A stretch of 36,710 nt of DNA from JBFFXF01 sp041569895 (GCA_041569895.1 JBFFXF010000035.1:1-36710), one strand, 5' to 3'; shown: positions 24,819 through 33,900, counted from the stretch's first letter. The notes: a model not told the origin generated them from the letters alone. Numbers and translations: made by a program.

Positions 24819-26756
24819 GTGAAGCGTTTCGGAGTTTTTGTTCTCGCCGGCCTCGTCCTCGGTCTTCCGCCGCTTGCGGGCGCGGAGGACTTCGACGCTC
24901 TCGTCGCGCAGTACGAGGAGATCAAGAATCGTGCGGCGAAGCTCAAGAATCCCCGCTCGGCCGCGAAGCAGGCGACGCCCGTGCTTCGAAAGATCGGCAA
25001 GCTCGGGACGGAGAGCGCGCTGCGGTTTCTGGTCGAGGAGCTCGAGGAGCCGCGGGCGCCCTTTGCCAACGAGTGCGCGCGCGCGGTCCTCACCTCCGGC
25101 CATGCGCGTGCGGCGGCGTTCCTGCTCGAGGACTTCGGGAGGAAGCGGCCCCAGGTCTGTCGGACGGTGATCGACGCGCTCGAGTGGGCGGCGAGGCCGC
25201 CCGAGCCCGCCAGGGGCGAGCCCGCCGGCGACGGCTCCGACGACGCGGACAGGAAGAAGAAAACGCGGCCGGCGAAGAAGGCGAAGAAACCCCGCCCGCC
25301 GCCGCTCGATCTCACCACCGCCGAGGCCGAGCTCGTCACCGCCGCGCGCGAGCTGCGCTACCCGAACCTCAAGCCGCGGATGATCCCGCTCCTCGGCCGT
25401 TTGCGCTCCGTCGAGGCCGCCGAGACCGTGCTGCACCTGGTCTCCGGCGCGGGTGTTCTCGCCGATGAGTCGCGGGCCGCCGCGGTCGAGGCCCTCACTG
25501 CGCTCGGCGCGCACGAGCCGGTCGCCGCCTGGCTCGCGGGGGCGGCCTTCCGTTCGGCCGGCAAGGACCCCGCGCGCCTCGCGATCGTGGCCGAGACCGC
25601 CGGTCGCCTGCGCATCGAGAAGGCGCGGCGAGCTCTCGAGGCGCTCCTCCTCGATCGCTCCGAGGCCGTCGCGGCGGCCGCGTTCGAGGCCCTGTCCCGG
25701 CTGGAGAAGGGCATCCCGTCGAAGGCGGTCCGGCTGGCGGCGGCGTGGCTCCGACGCGACCTCTCGCCGGCGATGCGCGCGAGGATTCTCGACGGGCTGG
25801 CGCGCACGGGAACGTCGAGCGCACTCGCCGTCGTCCTCAAGGCCGCACGGAGCGGTGACACCGCAACGCGTGCGATCGCCATGGGCAGCCTGGCGATGGT
25901 CAGGGAGAGCTCCGCGGCGCTCGAGGGCATCCTCTCGGGATTGAAGGACCCCGCGCGCGACGTTCGCTCGACCGCGCTGCGGGCGCTTCGCGGCGTGCGG
26001 GAGAAGGCGATCATCGGCACCCTCATCGACCTCCTCGGCCGCGAGCGCGAGAGTCGCCTGCGCATCGATGCCCTCGAGATCCTCATCAAGCTCACCGGCC
26101 ACAACATGGGCCCGGTCGCCGCCGACTGGAAGAAATGGTGGGAGCTCGAGGAGAGGATCTTCGAGTTCCCCGACAGGGACGCGGCGGGCCCGACGCGCGT
26201 CAAGGCGCGCGATCTCTCCTACTTCGGCATCGAGATCTCCTCGAAGCGGATCGCGTTCCTCATCGACGTCTCGCTGAGCATGCTGCCGATCGCGCGCAGC
26301 AAGAAGAAGAGCGGCGAGAAGCTGCGCAAGATCGACCTCCTCAAGCGCGAGCTCGGCTCGGTGCTCCGCAACCTCTCGATCGACACCAGGATCAACATCC
26401 TCGCCTTCGACCGGTCGGTGAAGTCGTGGCAGAAGAGCCTGCGCTCACTCTCCGGCGGCGGCCTCGGGAGCGCGCTCGAGTACGTCAAGAAGCTCGGCAC
26501 CGGCGGCGGCACCAACATCTTCGACAGCATCGAGCTCGCCCTCGGCGATCCCGAGGTCGACACCATCTACCTGCTCACCGACGGCCAGCCGACCACCGGT
26601 CGCTACAGCACGCCGGACGGGATCATCGCCGGCACCCGCGAGCTCAACCGCGCCCGCGGCGTCACCATCCACTGCATCGCCTTCGGCGCCGAATCGGACC
26701 TCCTCAGAAAGCTCGCGGCCGAGCATGCGGGGGAGTATCGGTTTGTGAATGAGTAG
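24819..26756 (+). CDS. Exported HEAT-repeat and von Willebrand factor A domain protein
   Basis: 645 residues from GTG 24819. A signal peptide (about 1-22) is followed by helical HEAT-like repeats (about 40-445), recognisable from repeated Ala/Leu/Arg/Glu helices such as ARRALEALLLDRSEAVAAAAFEAL and DPARDVRSTALRALRG. A Lys/Arg/Pro-rich linker interrupts them at about 144-165. The C-terminal VWA domain (about 475-645) has a complete metal-binding MIDAS site: DVSLSM with Asp483, Thr565 in GGTNIFDS, Asp588 in LTDGQPT. Such proteins bind partners through a metal ion; the HEAT part would be a second binding surface. No enzyme activity is expected. It lies behind the G-rich repeat and is probably its own transcription unit. 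Confidence 0.88.
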   Translation: MKRFGVFVLAGLVLGLPPLAGAEDFDALVAQYEEIKNRAAKLKNPRSAAKQATPVLRKIGKLGTESALRFLVEELEEPRAPFANECARAVLTSGHARAAAFLLEDFGRKRPQVCRTVIDALEWAARPPEPARGEPAGDGSDDADRKKKTRPAKKAKKPRPPPLDLTTAEAELVTAARELRYPNLKPRMIPLLGRLRSVEAAETVLHLVSGAGVLADESRAAAVEALTALGAHEPVAAWLAGAAFRSAGKDPARLAIVAETAGRLRIEKARRALEALLLDRSEAVAAAAFEALSRLEKGIPSKAVRLAAAWLRRDLSPAMRARILDGLARTGTSSALAVVLKAARSGDTATRAIAMGSLAMVRESSAALEGILSGLKDPARDVRSTALRALRGVREKAIIGTLIDLLGRERESRLRIDALEILIKLTGHNMGPVAADWKKWWELEERIFEFPDRDAAGPTRVKARDLSYFGIEISSKRIAFLIDVSLSMLPIARSKKKSGEKLRKIDLLKRELGSVLRNLSIDTRINILAFDRSVKSWQKSLRSLSGGGLGSALEYVKKLGTGGGTNIFDSIELALGDPEVDTIYLLTDGQPTTGRYSTPDGIIAGTRELNRARGVTIHCIAFGAESDLLRKLAAEHAGEYRFVNE

Positions 26757-26768
26757 AGGCGGCAGGAG

Positions 26769-26846
26769 ACGATCCATGAGGAAGAAAAGAAGCCGAGGAA
26801 AACAGGAAACGGATGGGAGCTGAACGCCTCCGAATCGACTCTGCCC
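26769..26846. repeat. Intergenic mosaic repeat, copy 3
   Basis: CGATCCATGAGGAAGAAAAG (26770) matches the start of the polypurine tract at 7070, and CCTCCGAATCGACTCTGCCC (26827-26846) matches the last block of copy 2 (CCTCCGAAGTCGACTCTCCC). The 267-bp gap 26757-27023 is otherwise filled by the two tracts listed next and has no gene. Confidence 0.5.
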
Positions 26847-26856
26847 CCTGGTCTCT

Positions 26857-26930
26857 GACCTCTGACCTCTGACCTCCGACCTCTCTTCTCGGATCTCTGT
26901 TCTCGGTCTCGGGTCTCGGTCTCCCAAGGC
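26857..26930. repeat. GACCTCT heptads followed by GGTCTC-type repeat
   Basis: Four 7-bp units (GACCTCT, GACCTCT, GACCTCC, GACCTCT; 26857-26884) are followed by TCTCGG/GGTCTC units to about 26930. Read on the other strand this is the NNCAGAG heptad seen at 301-348. Confidence 0.7.
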
Positions 26931-26964
26931 TCGGCCCCGACGGTGAAAAGTCGCCCGATCCCGG

Positions 26965-27023
26965 TGGGTTTCGGGCACGGGAACGGGAACGGGGACGGGG
27001 ACGGGGACGGGACGGGGCGGGGG
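26965..27023. repeat. GGGAAC/GGGGAC repeat with G-quadruplex potential
   Basis: After GGTGGGTTTCGGGCACGGG the + strand runs through GGGAAC, GGGGAC and GGGAC units to GGCGGGGG, with at least eight G-runs of three or more, and ends on the stop codon of the RegA-like gene. It shares the leading GGGTTT(TT)CGGGA with the tract at 408-420. Confidence 0.75.
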
Positions 27024-27596
27024 TTACTCGTCCGGGGCGTATTTTCGCAACTTGCGCTGCAACGAGCGCCGATGGATGCCGAGTCGGCGGGCCGCCTGGC
27101 TGATGTTGCCGCCGCAGTCGGCGAGCACGCGATGGATGTGCTCCCACTCGGCGCGGGCGAGGCTCGGCGGTTTGTAGACGTGGGTGGCGGGCTCGAGGGG
27201 CGGCGAGTCGCCGCGCTCGAAGGCCGCCAGGATGTCGTCGGCGTCGGCCGGCTTCTGCAGGTAGTTCGCGGCGCCGAGCTTCATCGCGTCGACCGCCGTC
27301 GCGATGCTGCCGTACCCGGTGAGCACGAGGATCCGTGTCGCCGGGTCGATCTGCTTCAGCTCGCGGACGACCTCGAGCCCGCCCTGTCCCGGCATGCGCA
27401 GGTCGACGACGGCGTACTCGGGCGAGTCGTGACGCGCCTGACCGACGGCCTCCTCGAAGTTCGCGGCGAGTCGCACCTCGAAGCCGCGACTCTCGAACGC
27501 CCGCCCGAGCCGCTCGCGGAAGACGCGGTCGTCGTCGACGAGCAGGATGCTGTGCGGGTGGTCGCCGTCGGCGCCCGCCCGGTCCTGGGGTTTCAT
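27024..27596 (-). CDS. RegA/PrrA/ActR-type response regulator with Fis-like HTH
   Basis: 190 residues. The receiver domain (about 15-130) has Asp21-Asp23, phospho-Asp65 (YAVVDLRMPG), Thr93 (LVLTGYG) and Lys115 (YLQKPAD). After a short Pro-containing linker comes a Fis-type helix-turn-helix (about 145-186; CGGNISQAARRLGIHRRSLQRKL), which is nearly the RegA/PrrA/ActR consensus. These regulators control genes of redox balance, respiration and carbon or nitrogen metabolism in Proteobacteria. The gene lies downstream of a kinase with RegB features and is clearly its partner. The 115-bp gap between them carries a large inverted repeat. The regulon here is unknown. Confidence 0.92.
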   Translation of the reverse strand: MKPQDRAGADGDHPHSILLVDDDRVFRERLGRAFESRGFEVRLAANFEEAVGQARHDSPEYAVVDLRMPGQGGLEVVRELKQIDPATRILVLTGYGSIATAVDAMKLGAANYLQKPADADDILAAFERGDSPPLEPATHVYKPPSLARAEWEHIHRVLADCGGNISQAARRLGIHRRSLQRKLRKYAPDE

Positions 27597-27638
27597 GTCG
27601 GACAGCTGATTTCGGGCGAGTTTGCGCCAGTTTCGATT

Positions 27639-27692
27639 CCGTTCCCGGGCGCGTTCCCGATTCCGGTGTCTCGGGAACGGGTACGGGAACGG
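27639..27692 (-). repeat. 22-bp inverted repeat between the RegB-like and RegA-like genes
   Basis: Left arm 27639-27660 and right arm 27671-27692 pair at 18 of 22 positions, mismatched only in a central 4-nt block, around a 10-nt loop. The arms are built of GGGAAC units. In the mRNA the hairpin lies 19 nt after the kinase stop and about 40 nt before the regulator start, with no U-run after it. Confidence 0.75.
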
Positions 27693-27711
27693 GTACGGGA
27701 TGGACCGATCA

Positions 27712-29190
27712 TCATGACGGCTCTGGAAGCTCTTCGATCGGCACCGAGATGGTCACCGTGGTGCCCGCGCCGGGCACCGAATCTATTCTCAGCTCCCCTC
27801 CGAGTCTTTCAACCACCGCCTTCGAGAGGAAGATGCCGAGGCCCATCCCCTGCCCGGGCTCCTTGGTGGTGAAGAACGGCTGACCGACTCGCGAGAGCAC
27901 CTCGGGGGGCATGCCGGCGCCGCGATCGGCGACCGCGATGCGGAGCATCGTGCCGTGCACCGACCCCTCGACCCGTACCGTGGCCGTCGATCGATCGCCG
28001 GATGCGCCGGCTGACGCGTCGCTGCGGTCGGCCACGTTGATGGCGTCGAGGGCGATGGCGTCGATGGCGTCGAGGGCGTCGAGGGCATCGAGGGCATTCT
28101 TGATGATCCCGCGGACGGCGCGCACGAGGGCCTTCCTCGGCGCCACGACGCCGGTCTCGCGTACGCCGGCGGCGAGCCGCAGCTCGACGCGTGACGCATC
28201 CCGAAGCCCGCCGAGGACGTCGTCGAGCAGGTCCCCGAACACCACCGGCGCGAGCTCCTCGCCGATGGCGCCGCCCGCACCGACCGTCATCTGATCGAGG
28301 ATATCACGACACCGGGCGACCTCGGCGCGGACCAGCTTGACGTCCTCCTCGACCGTCGCGCCGGTGTCGCCGCGGGCGATCTCGAGCTCGAGCTCGCGCG
28401 CGACGACGGCGATCGTCGACAGAGGCGAGGCGAGCTCATGGGCCGCGCCGGCGGCGAGCGTGTCGAGGGCCCGCAGCTTCTCCGCCTCGGCGCGACGCTG
28501 CCGGATGGCGCCGAGCTCGCCCTCGAGCCGCGATAGCTCGGCGGTCAGCCTCGTGATGAAGTACACCATGATCACCGCCACCGCGCCGAAGGCCACCAGC
28601 TTGCCGCCATGGTAGAGCTGCAGCGGATCGAGGGCCGACACGTCGCCGCGCAGGACGTGCAGAATCGTCTGCCCTCCCGTGTCGCCGAGCGGGGGCAGGG
28701 CGATGTGAAACGGAAAGAGGGCGACGAATGACACGAAGGTCAGCCCGGTCAGGAACCAGGCCCACGCCGACCGGAGCACGACCGCGGCGAGCGTCAGGTT
28801 GACGAGGAAGAAGATACCGAAGGGGTTGGTCGGTCCGCCCGAGACGAAGAGCAGTCCGCCGAGGAGCACGATGTCGATCGCCATCGTCGAGCCGAGGATG
28901 GCCTCGCCGCGTGCGGCCCAGTCGGGCCACGTCTCGCGGCGCGAGTGCAGCCGGAACCAGAACGCCAGGCCCAGCGTCACCAGCACCTCGATGCCGAGGA
29001 GCACGGCGAAGGCGCCGATCGGCAGCACGATGTCGAGGTGCAGCGACACTGCCGCGATGGTCGCGAGCTGGCCGAGCACCGCCGCCCATCGCAGCTTCAG
29101 GAACCACGAGAAGTTGATCCGGGACCGCTCGAGCGCGACGTCGACGAGCGGCCGCTCGACGGACGCCGCATCCGTTCTGCCGTGCGACAT
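27712..29190 (-). CDS. RegB/PrrB/ActS-type redox sensor histidine kinase
   Basis: 492 residues. About six membrane helices occupy 30-215. The motif GGPTNPF at 118-124 matches the ubiquinone-binding GGxxNPF of RegB. The H-box is AHELASPLSTIAVVA with His251, and Cys294 in EVARCRDIL lies 43 residues on, close to the position of the redox-active Cys265 of Rhodobacter RegB (40 after its His225). The ATPase domain has an N-box (GIIKNALDAL, 361-370), DRGAGM (422-427), QPFFTTK and GQGMGLGIFLSK. Right after the N-box is an odd run ALDALDALDAIDAIALDAI encoded by tandem DNA repeats. It should sense quinone redox state in the inner membrane and phosphorylate the RegA-like regulator. It starts 18 bp after the SRPBCC gene. 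Confidence 0.92.
   Translation of the reverse strand: MSHGRTDAASVERPLVDVALERSRINFSWFLKLRWAAVLGQLATIAAVSLHLDIVLPIGAFAVLLGIEVLVTLGLAFWFRLHSRRETWPDWAARGEAILGSTMAIDIVLLGGLLFVSGGPTNPFGIFFLVNLTLAAVVLRSAWAWFLTGLTFVSFVALFPFHIALPPLGDTGGQTILHVLRGDVSALDPLQLYHGGKLVAFGAVAVIMVYFITRLTAELSRLEGELGAIRQRRAEAEKLRALDTLAAGAAHELASPLSTIAVVARELELEIARGDTGATVEEDVKLVRAEVARCRDILDQMTVGAGGAIGEELAPVVFGDLLDDVLGGLRDASRVELRLAAGVRETGVVAPRKALVRAVRGIIKNALDALDALDAIDAIALDAINVADRSDASAGASGDRSTATVRVEGSVHGTMLRIAVADRGAGMPPEVLSRVGQPFFTTKEPGQGMGLGIFLSKAVVERLGGELRIDSVPGAGTTVTISVPIEELPEPS
28039..28092 (-). repeat. In-frame tandem repeat inside the RegB-like ATPase domain
   Basis: Short units of about 9 bp (coding for Ala-Leu-Asp / Ala-Ile-Asp, on the + strand GTCGAGGGC and GATGGCGTC) are reiterated over residues about 367-384, directly after the N-box, adding residues where related kinases have a short ATP-lid connection. 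The frame is kept. Confidence 0.7.
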
Positions 29191-29208
29191 GGTGGGGTTC
29201 CTTTCGGC

Positions 29209-29679
29209 TCAGCCGTCGCCGTCGCCGTCGCCGCCGTCGAAGATCTCGTGCAGCTTCTCGGTCCGGTAGGCGAAGATCTTGCGGACGTCCCGCCGCACGA
29301 GCAGCCAGTTGATCAACGCCCCGCCGAGGACCGCGTACTCGACACGATCGCCGATGACGGTGGCGCCGTTGCCGTCCGGCTCGAAGGTGTGCTCGTGCCG
29401 CCAGAGCCGGTAGGGGCCCTTGATCTGCTCGTCGACGAACCGGCGCGGGGGCTCCCAGACCGTGATCTCACTCGTCCAGGAGAGCGGGAACCCGCGGAGG
29501 CGCAGGCGGTACTCGATCCGCGTCCCGACCTCGACGTCGATCGGCGTCGGCGTGACGATCTCGAAGCGCAGCCACGGCGGCGTGATGCGCTCGAGGTTCT
29601 CCGGATTCGAAAAAAAGCCGAAAACCTCATCGAGCGGGCGCTCGATCCGGAGCGCCGATTCGAAGCGAAACGTCTTCAT
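29209..29679 (-). CDS. SRPBCC-family (START/polyketide-cyclase-like) protein
   Basis: 156 residues from ATG 29679, which is preceded by GAGGAAG at suitable distance; the frame is open upstream but that part lies opposite the corA gene. The fold signature is clear: ESALRIERPLDEVFGFFSNPENLERITPPWLRFEIV, then RIEYRLRLRGFPLSWTSEI, RFVDEQIKGPYRLWRHEHTFE and an end in IFAYRTEKLHEIF. These proteins bind hydrophobic ligands in a deep pocket; relatives include cell-division inhibitor-like SRPBCC proteins, but no ligand can be named. The tail GGDGDGDG comes from a GTCGCC microsatellite. It lies 18 bp upstream of the RegB-like gene, probably in one operon. Confidence 0.85.
   Translation of the reverse strand: MKTFRFESALRIERPLDEVFGFFSNPENLERITPPWLRFEIVTPTPIDVEVGTRIEYRLRLRGFPLSWTSEITVWEPPRRFVDEQIKGPYRLWRHEHTFEPDGNGATVIGDRVEYAVLGGALINWLLVRRDVRKIFAYRTEKLHEIFDGGDGDGDG
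29212..29238 (-). repeat. GCCGTC hexamer microsatellite at a gene end
   Basis: About four GCCGTC units run up to the stop codon of the SRPBCC gene and encode its Asp-Gly tail. Confidence 0.7.
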
Positions 29680-29759
29680 CAGGCATCTTCCTCGAGTCAG
29701 CACGTACAATGAAGCGAGCCCGGGCGAGGGGGCCTGGGGCTGGCGGCGGCCCGTGAGGG

Positions 29760-29772
29760 TCGTATCATACGA
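29760..29772. promoter_or_regulatory. Perfect palindrome between the SRPBCC and corA genes
   Basis: TCGTAT-C-ATACGA, a 6-bp perfect inverted repeat with one centre base, in the 138-bp divergent gap. On the - strand it contains TATGAT, a possible -10. It may be an operator or part of a promoter for either direction. Confidence 0.35.
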
Positions 29773-29817
29773 TCCGGATGGCCGCATGACCACTCTCCGA
29801 CAGCCAGGAGGCGCGGA

Positions 29818-30900
29818 ATGGTATTGACGATGAGGAAGCGCCGGCACGCGGTCGGCGCGACGCCGGGAACCCTGGTGGCGCCGGCGGAGTCCCCGCCGCC
29901 TCGCATCCACGTCATCGACTACACGAGGAGCGAGGTCGAGGCGACCGAGATCACCGACCTCGACCGCCTGTGCGAGATCGTCAAGCGCGAATCGCTGACC
30001 TGGGTGGACATCCAGGGGCTCGGCGACATCGACCTCCTGCGCAAGATCGGCAAGGTTTTCGGGTTCCACGACCTCCTGCTCGAGGACGTCGTCAACGTGC
30101 CGCAGCGTCCGAAGGTGGACGAGTACGAGAAGCACGTGCTCTTCGTGACGCGCATGCTGAAGCTCCGCGACGACGGCGAGCTCGACCGCGAGCAGCTCAG
30201 CATCGTCGTCGGGTCGAACTACGTCGTGACCTTCCAGGAGCGCTACGGCGACGTGCTCGATCCGGTGCGCAAGCGCATCGAGATCGGCCGCGGCCCGATC
30301 CGCAAGTCCGGCGCCGACTATCTCGCGTATGCCATCCTCGACACGGTGATCGACGCGTACTTCCCCATCCTCGAGGAGATCGGCGACCGGCTCGAGGCCT
30401 TCGAGGACGTCGTCATGCGCGACACCAGCTCCCGTGTGCTGCGCGACCTGAACGACCTGAAGGCGGTGCTGCTCATCCTCAGGCGCCTGGTGTGGCCGCA
30501 GCGCGAGGCGCTCGGCCAGGTCTGCCGGGGAAAGGACATGCCGCTGATCCATGCCAAGACGGTGGTCTACTACCGCGACACGTACGACCACTGCGTGCAG
30601 ATCGCCGAGATCCTCGAGCAGTACCGCGAGCTCGCCGGCGGACTCGTCAACACGTACCTGTCGGTCGCCAGCAACCGCATGAACGAGACCATGAAGGTGC
30701 TGACCGTGATGGCGAGCATATTCATACCGCTGACCTTCATCGCCGGCATCTACGGCATGAACTTCGAGAACATGCCGGAGCTGCGCTCGCCGATGGCGTA
30801 TCCGGTCATCCTCGCCGTGATGGTGCTGATCGCCGGCGGCATGCTCTGGTTCTTCAGGCGGAAGGGCTGGATCGGAGCGCGCACGGAGCCGAAAGATTGA
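29818..30900 (+). CDS. corA: CorA-family magnesium/cobalt transporter
   Basis: 360 residues from ATG 29818, with AGGAGG 6 nt before it. The N-terminal cytoplasmic part (about 30-290) ends in long helices that line the funnel (EILEQYRELAGGLVNTYLSVASNRMNETMKVLTVMASIFIPLTFIAGIYGMNFE). The pore signature YGMN is at 312-315, between the two membrane helices (about 290-310 and 325-348), followed by the usual basic C-terminus (RRKGWI). CorA forms pentamers that let Mg2+ (and Co2+, Ni2+) into the cell. Nickel import may matter for the Ni-SOD but is only a guess. The large mechanosensitive channel gene starts 32 bp downstream. Confidence 0.94.
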   Translation: MVLTMRKRRHAVGATPGTLVAPAESPPPRIHVIDYTRSEVEATEITDLDRLCEIVKRESLTWVDIQGLGDIDLLRKIGKVFGFHDLLLEDVVNVPQRPKVDEYEKHVLFVTRMLKLRDDGELDREQLSIVVGSNYVVTFQERYGDVLDPVRKRIEIGRGPIRKSGADYLAYAILDTVIDAYFPILEEIGDRLEAFEDVVMRDTSSRVLRDLNDLKAVLLILRRLVWPQREALGQVCRGKDMPLIHAKTVVYYRDTYDHCVQIAEILEQYRELAGGLVNTYLSVASNRMNETMKVLTVMASIFIPLTFIAGIYGMNFENMPELRSPMAYPVILAVMVLIAGGMLWFFRRKGWIGARTEPKD

Positions 30901-30932
30901 TAAGCGCAAGATCCGAAAACGCGAGATCCCAG

Positions 30933-33900
30933 ATGAACCGGTACCGATCGCTGATTTCCGGAACGCCCGCGCGGTGGCTCGTCCTGGCGCTGGCGTTGAT
31001 GCTCGCGGGGCGGGCGGGCGGTCAGACGGTCCCGGCGCCGACGGCCGATGAGACACCGACGATCGAGGCGGTCGAGGCGAAGATCGCGGAGCTCGAGGCC
31101 GCGCAGGACATCGAGGAGGCCGTCAAGACGAAGGCGCTCGAGTCCTACCGCGCCGCCCTCAACCACCTCAAGGCCGCGAGGACGAATGCCGCGAACCTGG
31201 CGGCGTACCGCGAGATCGTCGAGTCCGGCCCGGCGGAGATCAAGTCGATCCGCGCCGAGCTCAAGTCCGGACTGAAGCCGATCGAGCCGCCGATCGAGAG
31301 TCTCGAGGCGCGCGCGCTGGCGGAGGTCGAGGGCGCGCTGACGCGGGAGCAGGCCCGAGTCGGCGAGCTGCAACGCGCCGTCGCCGATCTGACGGCGACG
31401 ATCCAGGCGCAGGACAGCCGTCCGGCGAAGATCCGCGAGGAGGTCACGCAGGCGCGCGAGCGCCTCGGACAGATCGAGGCCGAGCTCAAGTCGCCTCCCG
31501 AGGAGGGCAACCCGCGGGCGCAGGAGGCGCGCGCGACGCTACTGCGCGCCCGCAAGGCCGCCCGCGCGTCCGAGGTCCAGATGCTCGAGCAGGAGCTGGT
31601 GATCTTCCAGCCGCGCCTCGACCTCCTGACGGCGCGGCGGGACCTCGCGCAGCGGCAGCTCTCGCAGCAGGAGGAACGGGTCAAGGCGATCACCGAGATG
31701 ATAGGCCGCAAGCGCCGGGCGGAGGCGGAGCGCGCGCGCATCGAGGCGGAGATCGCGCGCGAGGCAGCACGCGGGAAGCATCCGGCGCTGGTCAAGCTCG
31801 CCGAGGAGACCACGGCGTTCAGCCGCGACCTCGCCGACCTGTCACGCAAGATCGAGGACGCCAGCCGCACGCATCAGGAGATCGTCGACGACCTCAAGCG
31901 CGTCGAGGCCGAGCACCAGAGCGCGAAGACGAAGCTCGAGCGCGTCGGACTGAGCGGCATGCTCGGCGAGATCTTCCTCGAGCAGCGCAAGAACGTCCCG
32001 GACCTCGAGCGCTACCGGCGGGCGACCGCGCAGCACCGCGACCAGATCGCCACCGTCCGCCTCGGCCAGCTGGCGGTCGACGACCGGCGCCGGCGGCTGT
32101 CAGACCCCGAGCGCGCGCTCGACGAGATCACCCGCGACGCCAGCCCGCCGGTCGGCGAGAACGAGGCCGACGAATTTCGCGCCGAGGCGCGCGGGCTGCT
32201 CACCGATCAGGCCGCGTTGCTGGAGAAGCTCGATTCGGCCTACGGGCGGTATCTGAAGCTTCTCGGCGACCTCGATTTCGACCAGCGGCATCTCGCCGAC
32301 ACGGTGCGAAACTACCGTGCGTTCCTCGATGAGCACCTGCTGTGGACGCCGAGCGCGCCGGCTCTCGGGCTGGCGACGCTGCGGGACCTGCCCTCGGCGG
32401 TGGCGTGGTTCCTCGCGCCGGAGAACTGGAACGCGACGCTGCGCGCCGCGATCGCCGGGCTCACCGACCACCCGCTGACGTCGACGCTCGGCCTGCTGGC
32501 GCTGGCGTTCGTCTTCCTCTCGCGCCGCTGGTCGCGCACGCGCCTCGAGACGATCGCCACCCGCGTACGCCGAAAGCACGCCGACAGCTTCCTGCTGACG
32601 ATCACCGCGTTTCTGCTGAGCGCGCTGCTGGCGGCGCCGCTGGCGGTCCTCCTCGGACTGATCGCCTGGCTGCTCGTCGGCGCGAGCCCGGAGCAGACCT
32701 TCCCGCACTCCGTCGGCGTCGGGCTCGGGGTCGTCGCGGGGATGCTCTTCCTGCTGAACTCGTTTCGAGTGCTGTTCACCGAGAACGGCGTCGCGCAGGT
32801 GCACTTCAGGTGGAAGGAGCGCGTCGTCGTGATCTTCCGCCGGACGATACCGTGGCTGGTGCTGTTCGGGCTGCCGGCGCTGTTCGTGGCGTCGATGACC
32901 GGCGCGCACGAGAACGACGCGTATCGCCACTCGCTCGGCAGGCTGTCGTTCATGGCCGGCATGATCGTCGTGGCGTTCTTCGCCGCGCGGGTGCTGGCGC
33001 CGCGGGGGGGAGCGCTCGAGCACACCATGGCCGCGAACCCCAACAGCTGGCTCACGCGCCTGCGCTTCGTGTGGTACTTCATCGTGGTCGCGGCGCCGCT
33101 CGCCATCGCGGCGCTCGCCGGGGCGGGATACTACTACACGGCGCGCACGCTCGATCACAGGCTGCTCTCGACGACGCTGATCATCGTCGGCGCCATCATG
33201 CTCCACAACCTGATCGTGCGGTGGCTGGTGATCGCGCGCACGCGGCTGGCGATCGCGCGCGCCAAGGAGAAGCGCGAGGCCGCGCTCGTCTCGCGCGAGG
33301 AGTCGGAGGAGGAGCCCGAGACCCTCGTCGATCTCGACATCCCGGAGATCGACCTCGCGACGATCAAGCAGCAGACGCAGCGGCTCTTCAAGACCGCGAT
33401 CGTGCTGGCGACGTTCGGGTCGCTCATCGGCATCTGGGCGGATGTGCTGCCCGCGCTCGCCGTGCTCGACCGCCAGCTGTGGGAATCGCGGGTGATGGTG
33501 GCCGGCGAGGAGGTGGCGCGGGCGATCACCATCGGCAGCGTGCTCTTCGCGCTGCTCGTTGCGGTGCTGAGCTTCGTCTCCGCCAAGAACCTCCCCGGCT
33601 TCCTCGAGGTGGCCCTCCTGCGCCGGCTCTCGGTCGACGCGGGGAGCCGCTACGCGATCGCCACCATCGGACAGTACGTCCTCGTCGCCGTCGGGCTCGC
33701 CATCGCGTTCCGGGCGGTCGGAGTGGCGTGGTCGCACGTGCAGTGGCTGGTCGCCGCGCTCGGCGTCGGTCTCGGTTTCGGACTGCAGGAGATCTTCGCC
33801 AACTTCGTTTCCGGCGTGATCATCCTGCTCGAGCGGCCGATCCGCGTCGGCGACACGGTGACCATTGGCGACATCAGCGGCACAGTGACTCGCATCCGCA

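Noticed and set aside
26857..27023. The short tandem repeats as a CRISPR array
   Set aside because: Units are 6-7 bp with no spacers and there are no cas genes in the window.
29970..30932. Upstream extension of the mechanosensitive channel frame
   Set aside because: It overlaps corA in another frame. The signal peptide begins at 30933.
29680..31056. Upstream extension of the SRPBCC gene
   Set aside because: This part lies opposite corA and has shadow-type composition. ATG 29679 begins the domain.
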